This document shows positions 30,988 to 40,960 of a stretch of 64,000 bases of DNA, piece by piece (positions within the stretch are counted from its first letter, which is position 1; each line of letters begins with the position of its first letter). Under the pieces are notes generated by a model. The model saw only the letters and a list, made by a program, of their open reading frames with translations, was not told the DNA's origin and did no database searches. Source of the stretch: Spirodela intermedia. Lineage: Eukaryota > Streptophyta > Magnoliopsida > Alismatales > Araceae. The stretch is from assembly GCA_902729315.2 (NCBI GenBank), contig LR746269.1, forward strand, positions 10,086,231 through 10,150,230, written 5' to 3'. Position numbers and translations under genes: made by a program.

Positions 30988-33900
30988 CTACTTAAGCATG
31001 ATAGATAGTAGATGTGATGTGATTATGAGGAGAGTAATGATTGGAAGTAATGTACAGTGGATTCTGATGTGCCTTGTTGTCCGTGTTGTCTTTGTATCTC
31101 CATTGTGGTCTTCAGCGCCAATAGTAACCACCCTGATCTCCTCCAAGCAATACGCCCATGGGTGGAGAGGTCGGTAGTGGAGTGCGGTGTATGCGTAAAG
31201 AGGGTATGCCGAGTCGCTCAAGTCTATGAGCACCTCGGGCTTCGAGGGCATGTCTGCCAAAAGAGAAGCGTCCTCCGGCGTGATCGACTCCATGCGCAGC
31301 AAGGGCGTCGGTATCGATTCCTTTCGGAATTGATGCGTAATAGTTGTGATCGTCCTCGACATGCATGATGTCTGCCGGATATTCTTGAGCCTCCAATGAG
31401 GACAAGAGTGCGCGTAACATGTCCACTAACACTTTGGAATCAGATTCTAAGACAATGTTAGTAATATTTTGCTCCTCACAAAGAAACAAACCATCCCGTA
31501 TTGCCATAGCCTCTGCCACAGTATTAATTTGCATATTATAAAAGTTGAAAAGGCAAAAGAATGCATCTGTACTATCGCGTAGATACGCCTCCTCGGATGA
31601 TCACAGGTTGCCTTGAGATGCTCCGTCGGCGTTGAGTTTCCACTGTCCAGCCCTCGGTGGTGTCCATCTAACGGTCGGACAGTAGTCAGTCGTGTAGGTA
31701 TGATATGGAGTCCCCAAAGCCCAAAAGCCTCACAAAGCGAGCGGCGTTCGTTTTATTGGCACTAAGGAATGAGTACTCGAAGCCATTGTGTTACGTGCCT
31801 CATAATCTACGTACGCATCACTTGGCCTGCATATCGAGATGAGTTACGTCCCTTCCATATTTCCCATAACATATATGCTATGGAATACGGATGAAAGGAC
31901 AAACCTTGACACTCGTCGGTGAGTCAAAGACTCTCCTAAAGACCTCTAGTGGTGGTCTCGTAGGTCTATCGAGAGCATTGGAAATAATTAAGCTAGAAGT
32001 TGGCGCCAACACTTTCAGCGATATCACTATGGAAAAATAAATGTTCCATACTTTCGTGCAGCGTGATGGAGCAACAATGACATTTCCTTTCCACCTCGAT
32101 CGGTGACAATCACTTTCGATGCGTCGGTGGGTAGTCCTCGGTGCATGAACTTCCACAAGAAGAGCGAAACACGAGGTGTGATGGCGGATGCCATATGAGA
32201 TTTCCCAAAATGTCTTTGGGGGCGGTTTCTAAAGTGCTCCCAAGAGGAGCTACAAGAGAAACTGCCATCTATGGTAAGTGTCAGATGGGTTGGTCCTCGG
32301 TAAAACTCATCTCGTCATGGTGATGGCTGGTAACAAGTCCAACGGTAGTCCATGCCTCTCAATAAGTAGGCGAGTGTCTCCTTGGAGAAGCTGGGCTCTG
32401 TCAAGCGAGCCAAGAAGATGTGAAAGTAGTAAAACTGGCCAATGGTGTGTCCTCTAGCCAAGTGTCGTACCAGGCACTGATCTCGCCTCGCCCCACTCGC
32501 CAGCGAATAAGAGGCACCATCTCCAACCAATGTCGCTGCCGGTCTGCCCATCGTTTGACTCCTTTGATGTCGGCTGTGAGCCCACTCGCCATATTTGGCT
32601 GACACAAAAGAGCCTAGCACCGATGGTGTGGTCTTCATCCTCCAAATGAGTTTCTTTTGAAGCATGTTAAGTACATCTTGAGAGCCTAATACCTAGGCCA
32701 CCCTCATCCGTAGGTCGACATGCTTTCTCCCAAGAAACTTCGGCGTTGGCAACGAGGTCCCTCAAGTTGTCCATCCCAAAGGAAGGGCGTGCATATCCGT
32801 CTAATAGTGCAGTAAGGCGGTGTGCAGTACCTCATGGACTGCCAAAAGGTGTAATGGTATGCTCATGAGGACATGGCGTATCAAGCTGGATCCGTCCTCC
32901 GGGGATAGAAGTTGTAACTTCCATCCTGCTAGTTTCTTCCTCAACTTGCCCACTAGGGCGTCAAAATAGTGTATGCGCCTACGGCCGAGGAAGATAGGAC
33001 ATCCTAGATAGTCAAAAGGTAAGTGTCCACGAGAGAACCCTATTAGGCCCTAGATGCGTCGTATGGTCCCTATGGGGGTAGAAGGGCCTACTATGAAGCT
33101 ACTCTTGAGGCATTTCACGAGTTGACCTGCAGCTTCGCTCATACCTCGAGATAATACTCATGAGCCCTCTAATGGATGTCTCACATCCATTGAGGAAAAA
33201 TATCGCATCATCAGCAAAGAGAGTGTGAGATGATCGGGCAACCCCTCTTGAGTAGTATGGTCGGATAAGTCCTTGATTGATCGCCGGGTGAGGATCGTGA
33301 GGACTTCTTCAACTAAGATGAAGAGGGTGGGTGATAGTGGATGCATACATGGTAGACCTCTCGTGGCCGTGAAGAATGGTGTGGAGCTACCGTTCACTAA
33401 TAAAGAGAAATGATTCTCCTAACACATGCATCGACTAAGTCAATGAAGTCGTCGGTGAACCCAAAGCGTCTAAGAACCTTAATGAGGAAACTCCACTCTA
33501 TCCTATCAAAGGCCTTCTCCATGTCTAATTTGATGATGATGTTAGAGCCTCGACAATCATGGCCAAGGGACTGTGCTAGTTCATGTACTAGCATGATGTT
33601 ATCGTGAATGTACCGTCCCTTGACAAATCCGCATTACGGAGATATAAGTCTATCAAGGAAACTACTCAATCTCGTGTAGCGATCTTAGATACAATTTTAT
33701 AACACCGTTACACAAACTAATAGGTGAAAGTCTCTAAATGAGGTTGGGGTAGTCACCTTGGTATAAGTGCAAGGAAGGTGGCCTTCCAACTTCGTGTAAA
33801 GACTTTCGACGAAAGATTTCCTTGATGGCCTGGATGAGATCGGTGCCAGCGATATCCCAACATGAAATGTAAAATCAGCTGGAAACCATCGGCCGGGTGC

Positions 33901-34338
33901 CGCGATGTCGCTCATAGAAAACTACTTCCTTGATCTCTTCTCCGTGGGTATGGCTGTTATGAGAGAGTTCTCACGGTGAGTGACCAATGATGGGATCGAA
34001 GTGAGCATATCATCAGAAATCTCAATCGGCTGAGAGGTTAAGAGAGTGCGAAAGTACTCAACCCCTCCTGCATGCGGAAAGGTCATGATCATATGTCTCT
34101 AAAGAGAGGTATAATCTGAGCGTGGCGATGGCGACGAGGCATGAAAAGCGAGTGTTTCTATCACCCTCTTGTAACCCTGGATCGTGATTTCGGAGATAGA
34201 ATAACTCCGTCGTCGCACAACCTCATCAAGCTGGTCACTCACTCTACTCCTCCTTTCCCAAGCGACATCGAATATCTAGCTTGCGTAGTCTTTCAACCGC
34301 TAACTCTTTTACAATGCATCAACTTGGGTATGGACATT
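30988..34338 (-). pseudogene. LINE-A3 ORF2, C-terminal two thirds
   Basis: It begins mid-protein in the linker between endonuclease and RT. RT: LVHELAQSLGHDCRGSNIII at 33590-33535, MEKAFDRIEWSFLIKVL near 33530-33480, catalytic FADD at 33218-33207. The zinc-binding RVT domain lies at 32160-31960. RNase H is best preserved here: the frame 31534-31112 reads AEAMAIRDGLFLCEEQNITN and ESDSKVLVDMLRA. A second frame continues to a TAA at about 30988, ending in a hydrophobic segment (LLPIITLLIITSHLLSI) that is conserved in A4 and A5. Frame changes near 32.1-33.1 kb inactivate it. Confidence 0.85.
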
Positions 34339-34456
34339 GGGTTAAGGGTTTAGGGTTTAGGGTTTAGGGTTTAGGGTTTAGGGTTTAGGGTTTAGGGTTT
34401 AGGGTTTAGGGTTTAGGGTTTAGGGTTTAGGGTTTAGGGTTTAGGGTTTAGGGTTT
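34339..34456 (+). repeat. Telomere-type tract, about 16 TTTAGGG units (G strand toward centre)
   Basis: This is the longest tract in the window. It starts at the truncated end of LINE-A3 (GGGTTAAGGG, then perfect units) and ends at the palindrome core. The direction is what a chromosome terminus lying to the right would show. Confidence 0.97.
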
Positions 34457-35701
34457 TGACATGGAAGGCGGCTTATAACCCGTACTCTTTGTATCGAGCG
34501 GAGATGGAGTCGAGGCATAACCACTGCGTGTAATTAGTCGAGATTTACGGGCGGATATAGTTGCCAATTGCAATCGATAATTTGAAATAAGATAAAAGGA
34601 TGCGACGGGCTTATTATCGAAAGAAACCTTCTCGGGTTTCAGCCATGGGTGTTCTTGCCTCCCGGACTAAATTCCTAGGACGGGGTTTCCCGGTCCCTCG
34701 CGCAATGCGGCAGCCACGAGTAGCGATGGTCACGGCGTTCGCCCCGAAAGGCGTAGTCGAGTAAGACAATTTGTGCTTCTTGCGAGCTCCCTCACAAAGG
34801 AGAAATCTTCCTCGGGTTGCATCGGGGAGGGAGCAGATGATGCTCCACTTGAAGCTGTAGGCCCCGTGGAACCAGTCCATCCAAGGTGAGCAGGTGATGT
34901 TAAGCGTGCCCATCGTGCGCTTCTCGAACCAATCGTTGCCACGGGATGCCCAGCGTAGGCATTTGGAAGAAAGTAGTTCAAGCGAACTGAATATGCTGGA
35001 TTCGGTGGCGGAGAAGCTTGCCACGACAAACATTATCCTCTCTCCCGTTAGGCAAGCAAGAGACCAAGAGAGTACGGACCGAGCAGGCGGCGCCGAGAAT
35101 CTCACGCTTTACATTTGGGCACCCTTTTAAGGCAAGCGAGGATTATGGGTGCCCAGCGAAGCGGGGAGAGGATTACGGGCGGCGGGGCGGCGCCCAAAAT
35201 CTCGCTTGCGAGAAAGGGTGCCCAGCGGCGGGGAGATTGCGAGCGTCGCTGCTTGCAGTGCAGTACCTCTCTTGGTCTCTTGCTTGCCTAACGGGAAGAG
35301 GATAATGTTTGTCGTGGCAAGCTTCTCCGTCCAGCATATTCATACGCTTTCTCTTCGGCGTCGTTGGGCATCCGGCAACGATTGGTCGGCGATGGGCACG
35401 CTCATCACTGCTCACCTTGGATGGAGGTTCCGGGGAATTTCAATTTTGCCCACTCCTTTGAGCGCAGAAATTGTTTTCATTTCGGCGCGTGAGACCATCG
35501 CTACTCGGGGCTGCTTGCGGCGGGACAACCTCTAGGAATTTAGCGGAGGCGATAAACCCATGGCTGAAACGAGGATAATAAGCATGCATCCTTTATTTCA
35601 AATTATCGATTGCAAGGCAACTATATCTCGACTAATTACACATGCGTGTGGCGCTCCATCTCCTCGATACAAAATACGGGTTATAAGCCGTCTTCCATGT
35701 C
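34457..35701. repeat. Palindrome core (imperfect inverted repeat, no LINE sequence)
   Basis: Two arms of about 600 bases diverge more than the outer arms do. Examples: GGCGGCTTATAACCCGTA (34470) pairs with ACGGGTTATAAGCCGTC (35678), and GTTAGGCAAGCAAGAGACC (35047) pairs with TCTTGCTTGCCTAAC (35276). The middle (about 35130-35220) is GC-rich with repeated GGGTGCCCAGCG. The sequence resembles neither LINE family, the 5S unit nor the LTR element. Its origin is unknown to me. Confidence 0.8.
34614..35105 (-). CDS. Unrecognised 163-codon open frame in the palindrome core
   Basis: The longest open frame of the core. It contains no domain I recognise and has an unusual amino-acid mix (Trp, Cys and Arg scattered: WFHGAYSFKWSIICSLPD). 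The inverted partner arm (35180-35701) does not keep an equivalent open frame, which argues against selection on the protein. It may be a chance frame or a decayed piece of organelle or host sequence. Listed because nothing else explains this stretch. Confidence 0.15.
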   Translation of the reverse strand: MRFSAPPARSVLSWSLACLTGERIMFVVASFSATESSIFSSLELLSSKCLRWASRGNDWFEKRTMGTLNITCSPWMDWFHGAYSFKWSIICSLPDATRGRFLLCEGARKKHKLSYSTTPFGANAVTIATRGCRIARGTGKPRPRNLVREARTPMAETREGFFR

Positions 35702-35804
35702 AAAACCTAAACCTAAACCTAAACCTAAACCTAAACCTAAACCCTAAACCTAAACCTAAACCTAAACCTAAACCTAAACCTAAACCTAAACCCTAAACCC
35801 TTAA
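35702..35804 (-). repeat. Telomere-type tract on the complementary strand, mostly 6-base CCTAAA units
   Basis: About 16 units reading CCTAAA with only a few full CCCTAAA. It mirrors 34339-34456, where units are the full seven bases. It is bounded by the core and the truncated start of LINE-A4. Confidence 0.95.
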
Positions 35805-35807
35805 CGA

Positions 35808-38800
35808 ATGTCCATACCCAAGTTGATGCATTGTAAAAGAGTTAGCGAGTTGAAAGACTACGCAAGCTAGATATTCAGATGCTGCTTGGGAAAGGAGGAA
35901 GTAGAGTAGTGACCAGCTTGATGAGGTTGTGCGGCGGCGAGTTATTCTATCTCGAAATCGCATCCGGTGGTTACAAGAGGGTGATAGAAACACTCGTTTC
36001 TTTCATGCCTCGTCGCTCATCGCTCACGTTCGATTATACCTCTCTTTTAGAGACATATGATCATGACCTTTCCATGCGGAGGCGGGGTTGAGTACTTTCG
36101 TACTCTCTTAACCTCTCGGCCGATTGAGATTTCATGATATATGCCGATCCCATCATTGGTCACTCACGTGAGAACTCTCTCATAACAGCCATACCCACGA
36201 GAAGAGATCAAGGAAGTAGTTTTCTCTATGAGCGGACGTGCACATGGTTTCCCGCTGATTTTACATTTCATATTGGGCACTGATCTCATCGAGCCATCAA
36301 GAAATCTTTAGTAAAAAAGTCTTTACGAAGTTGGAAGGCCACCTTCCTTGCACTTATACGAAGGTGACTACCCCAACCTCATTTAGAGACTTTCGACCTA
36401 TTAGTTTGTGTAGCGTGTGTTATAAAATTGTATCTAAGATCGTTACGTAGATTGAGTAGTTTCCTTGATAGACTTATATCTCGAGAACAATGCGGATTTG
36501 TCAAGGGCGGTACATTCACGATAACATCATGCTAGTACATGAACTAGCCCTTGCCATGATTGTCGAGGCTCTAACATCATCATCAAATTAGACATGGAGA
36601 AGGCCTTTGATAGGATAGAGTGGAGTTTCCTCATTAAGGTTCTTAGGCGCTTTGGGTTCACCGGCGACTTCATTGACTTAGTCGATGCATGTGTTAGGAG
36701 AATCATTTCTCTTTATTAGTGAGCGGTAGCTCCACACCATTCTTCACGGCCACGAGAGGTCTACGGCGTCCACTATCACCCACCCTCTTCATCTTAGTTG
36801 AAGAAGTCCCGGTCGATCCCTCACCCGGCGATCAATCAAGGACTTATCGACCATACTACGAAGAGGGTTGCCCGATCATCTCACACTCCTCTTTGCTGAT
36901 GATGCGATACTCTTCCTCAATGGATGTGAGACATCCATTAGAGGGCTCATGAGTATTATCTCGAGGTATGGCGAGCTGCAGGTCAACTTCGTAAATGCCT
37001 CGAAGAGTAGCTTCATAGTAGGCCCTTCTACCCCATAGGGACGGCGCATCTAGGGCCTAACGGGGTTCTCGTGGACACTTACCTTTTGACTATCTAGGAT
37101 GTCCTATCTTCCTCGGCGTGGCGCATACACTATTTTGGCGTCCTAGTGGGCAAGTTGAGGAAGAAACTAGCGGATGGAAGTTACAACTTCTATCCCACGG
37201 AGGACGGATCGGTTGATCGCCATGTCCTCATGAGCATACCATTACACCTTTTGGCAGTCCATGAGGTACGGACACGTCTTAGACTATTAGGCGGATATGC
37301 GTCCTTCCTTTGGGATGGACAACTTGAGGGACCTCGTCGTCAATGCCGAGTTTCTTGGGAGAAAGCATGTCGACCTACGGATGAGGGTGGCCTAGGTATT
37401 ACCCTCAAGATGTACTTAACATGCTTCAAAGAAACTCATTTGGAGGATGAAGACCACACCATCGGTGCTAGGCTCTTTGTGTCAGCCAAATATGGCGAGT
37501 GGGCTCGACAGCGGCCGACATCAAAGGAGTCAAGCGATGGGCAGGCAGACATTGGTTGGAGATGGTGCCTCTTATTCGGCGAGTGGGGCGGCGGTCATGC
37601 GACACTTGGCTAGAGGACACACCATTGGCCAGTTTACCACTTTCACATCTTCTTGGCCTGCAGCGGCGGTAGCCCGGCTTCTCCAAGGAGACACTCGTCT
37701 ACTTATTGAGAGGCATGGACTACCGTTGGACTTGTTACCAGCCATCACCATGGCGAGATGAGTTTCCAACCCATCTGGACACTTACCATAGATGGCGGTT
37801 TCTCTTGTAGCTCCTCTTGGGAGCACTTTAGAAACCGCAAAGACATTTTGGGAAATCTCATATGGCATCCGGCCATCACACCTCGTGTTTCGTTCTTCTT
37901 GTGGAAGTTCATGCACGAGGACTACCCACCGCGATCAGTGATTGTCACCGATCGAGGTGGAAAGAAAATGTCATTGTTGCTCCATCGCGACGACGTATGG
38001 AACATTTATTTTTCCATAGTGATATCGCTGTCAGTGTTGGCGTCAACTTCTAGCGAATTGGCTTCCAATGCTCGTATAGACCTCGAGACCACCACTAGAG
38101 GTCTTTAGGAGAGTCTTTGACTCACCGGCGAGTGTCAAGGTTTGTCCTTTCATCCGTATCTCCATAGCATATATGTTATGGGAAATATGGAAGGGCGTAA
38201 CTCATCTCGATATGCAGGCCAAGTGATGCGTGCCCGAGATTATGAGGCACGTAACACAATGGCTTACTCATTCCTTAGTGCCAAATAAAGCGGCGGCTGC
38301 GTTACGTTTGTGAGCTTTTGGGCTTTGGGGACTCCATATCATACCTACACGACACTGGACTCTGTCCGATCGTTAGATGGACACCACCTCAACGTCAAAC
38401 GGAGCATCTCAAGGCAACCGGGATCATCAGGCGGTATCTTCTGCGATAGTACAGATGCATTCTTTTTGCCTTTTGAACTTTATAATATGCAAACTAATCG
38501 TGGCGGGCTATGGCAATGCGGGATGGTTTGTTTCTTTGTGAGCAAAATATTACTAACATTGTCTTAGAATCTGATTCCAAAGTGTTAGTGGACATGTTAC
38601 GTGCAGACTCTTGTCCTCATTGGAGGCTCAAGAATATCTGGCAGACATCATGCGCGATCACAACTATCACATCAATTCGCAATCGAGCGGCGGCGCAGGG
38701 TCGTCGGAGGCGTCTTCTCTTTTGGCGGGACATGCCTGGAAGCCGAGGTGCTCATAGACTTGGCGACTCGCATACACGCACTCACTACCGGCCTCTCCAC

Positions 38801-38967
38801 CGGTGGCGTATTGCTGGAGGAGATCGGGGTGGTTACTATTGGCGCTGAAGACCACAATGGAATCTGACACAACGGACAACAAGGCACATCGTAATCCACT
38901 TTCGGTACTTCCAATCATTACTCTCCTCATAATCACATCACATCTACTATCTATCATGCTTAAGTAG
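35808..38967 (+). pseudogene. LINE-A4 ORF2, C-terminal two thirds
   Basis: Same content as A3 ORF2. RT motifs IIKLDMEKAFDRIEW near 36585 and FADD at 36892-36903. The post-RT frame 37146-37613 (155 codons) reads LRKKLADG, LMSIPLHLLAVHEV and SFLWDGQLEGPRRQ. The zinc-binding part is at 37860-38060, RNase H at 38510-38620 (ESDSKVLVDMLRADSCPHW), and the hydrophobic C-terminus stops at TAG 38965-38967. It has more short deletions than A3 (CTG, CAG and CG contexts), so the frame is broken more often. Confidence 0.85.
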
Positions 38968-39940
38968 TGAGGACATAGAACTATCGGCATATGTTGGCAT
39001 CGGCCCACTTTTGAACTATAGGTCTATAGCACATCGTGCCAAACTAGTTGTGAATCGGCAACCTAGCACCTCTCTCAAGATCTTATTAGTACCATCAGCG
39101 GCTTGAACCCATGAGAAGGTAAAGATCTATATCCATAGGATTGACCCTCTCTCCTCTCTCTCTCTCTCGATTCTCTATTTCTTTCTCCCTCCCTTTCTCT
39201 CTCTAGGAAAAAAAAAAGACAGCCTACTTCTTTTCGGAATCACTAGCCCATCATAGACAATTAGTGGAGGGTGAGGAAAGGGCCTAAAACCAAAAAGGCA
39301 ACCTTTTTCCTTCCCTTAATCACTAGCCTAATGTACACCAAATAATGGGCATTAGTGGAGGGTAAAAAGAAGCCCTCAAGGAGAGAGAGAGAGAGAGAAG
39401 AAAAGAGTTAGAACCGAGACCAAGTCATTCCTCGTGGGGTGAAAGGTCCTTTACCTACTTAGAGGAATGCGGCAGATGATACTAACAAGATCTTGGCGAG
39501 AGGATTAGGCGTGCAACACTAGCAAGGCAAGTTCATATTTGGGCTTATTGTCATGCTTCAGCATAGTTCTATCCTCCTCACCCTAATCACTCTTTTCTCA
39601 CCACTTTATATCAATGTATTTATCTCTTAGAACCACTTACTGCGGCAAACTCTTGTCTTGCGGGAACATTGCATGGCACAACATGGAGCTCGTCCTACTC
39701 TGTTGAGCAGATCTTCCAACTTTCATGAACTCAAAGGCTTTTCAACCCCTTTGCAAATCAATCACCTTCCTCAAATATGATGAGCGTCATGGAGTCTATC
39801 TCGGTATCATCACATCCCTCTTCAAAAGAGGTCTTTCATTCTTCATGTCATCCTGCGTGCGAATGAGATCCCACTTATGTAACCTCGGAATGAGGTCAAA
39901 CTTTTATCACTCAATCAAATTTCTTCTTCTTAAAAAAAAA
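38968..39940 (+). other. LINE-A4 3' UTR
   Basis: Non-coding inverted counterpart of 29991-30987, with (TC)n at 39150-39205, the duplicated CACTAGCC...TTAGTGGAGGGT blocks at 39240-39365, and an A-run end. Confidence 0.7.
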
Positions 39941-40024
39941 CCTAAACCTAAACCTAAACCTAAACCTAAACCTAAACCTAAACCCTAAACCTAAACCTAA
40001 ACCCTAAACCCTAAACCCTAAACC
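39941..40024 (-). repeat. Telomere-type tract (CCTAAA/CCCTAAA)
   Basis: Mirrors 29923-29980 but is longer and mixes six- and seven-base units. It follows the A run of LINE-A4 directly and ends at the truncated 5S head of unit 5. Confidence 0.95.
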
Positions 40025-40601
40025 TGAAGTTGGCGTGCTCGGGTGGGAGCAGTCTCTAGATTGGTGACCTCTCTAGGAAGTCCCGATTATGTGTGCATGC
40101 GTTGTGGCGCTTGCTTTGCATGTGCTGAAAGGCACTGATGTATGATTGTGCTGCCCAGCACGTGTTATGAACCCTCTGTCACCATGTCAAGATGTCTTGA
40201 GCATGAAGCATGTGCCGAGAGCACCCTTGCCATTATGCCAAAAGGTATATGTGGCATCTATCTCACCATGCCAAAATGCTTCCAGCTTTGAAGAATGTGC
40301 TGAGAGGCCATCTTGCAACCATGCGAGAGGCATATGTAGTATTCATCTCACTATGCGAGAGTCATATGTAGTATTCATCTTACTATGCCGAGAGGCATAT
40401 ATATAGCATTCATCTCACCATGCCAAGATGCCCTAGCTCCAAAGAGCGTGCTGAGAGTCACCCCTGCCACGATGTCGAGAGGCACAAGTGGCATCTATCT
40501 CAAAGAATGTGCCTGAGAGGCACCAAAGTGATTAGGCGTGTGAAGTATCAGGATGGGTGACCTCTTGAGAAGTTCAGCCCAAGACAATTATCGAAAAAAA
40601 A
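40025..40601 (+). mobile_element. 5S rRNA-derived SINE-like unit 5
   Basis: Inverted partner of unit 4: partial 5S head at 40029-40085 (CTCGGGTGGGAGCAGTC, GTGACCTC), repeated middle, second 5S piece at 40525-40585 (GATGGGTGACCTCTTGAGAA), tail AATTATCGAAAAAAAAA at the end. Confidence 0.75.
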
Positions 40602-40960
40602 AACCTAAACCAGTCACATTTGCTCAACTTTTTCTCTCTCCTCGCGAGCTTCTCTCTCATCAACGTCACATTCAAACAGCGAGATCTCTCCCATCTGACC
40701 TCAGATCCCGCTGAAACTTGTTTCATTCGATTCGCAAGGTCGGAAAGCATCATCGTCGAGCCGTCACACGTGGAAAATGGTTGACTGATGCTCTCGGTCT
40801 CGCGATTTCTCCCTCGAGAGGTATTTTTCAGAACGTTATATTCTCGGGGTAATATCTACTGATTTACTTGGCTGAAATATTATATCCTTATATCAGTAGA
40901 ATCGTATTTTCTTGATTTACAGCTTTTCCTTCTTGATCATTTTATTTTGATGCTTCGTTG

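Larger units (their letters stand above)
29981..34338 (-). mobile_element. LINE-A copy 3, 5' truncated
   Basis: Contains the ORF2 linker after the endonuclease, RT, zinc-binding domain, RNase H, and the complete 3' UTR of nearly 1 kb ending in an A run. The 5' truncation at 34338 runs directly into a telomere tract. Confidence 0.9.
35806..39940 (+). mobile_element. LINE-A copy 4, 5' truncated
   Basis: Inverted partner of A3, truncated at the same position, about 220 bases shorter because of many small deletions. ORF2 part to 38967, 3' UTR to 39940 ending in A(9) before CCTAAA repeats. Confidence 0.9.

Noticed and set aside
34614-35105. 163-codon frame as a real gene
   Set aside because: No recognisable domain, no equivalent frame in the mirrored arm; listed only at very low confidence.
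34339-35804. Palindrome as a simple fold-back read artefact
   Set aside because: The arms differ by a complete LTR element with target duplication and by a 2.6-kb deletion, which a single folded molecule would not show; assembly error is still possible at the centre.
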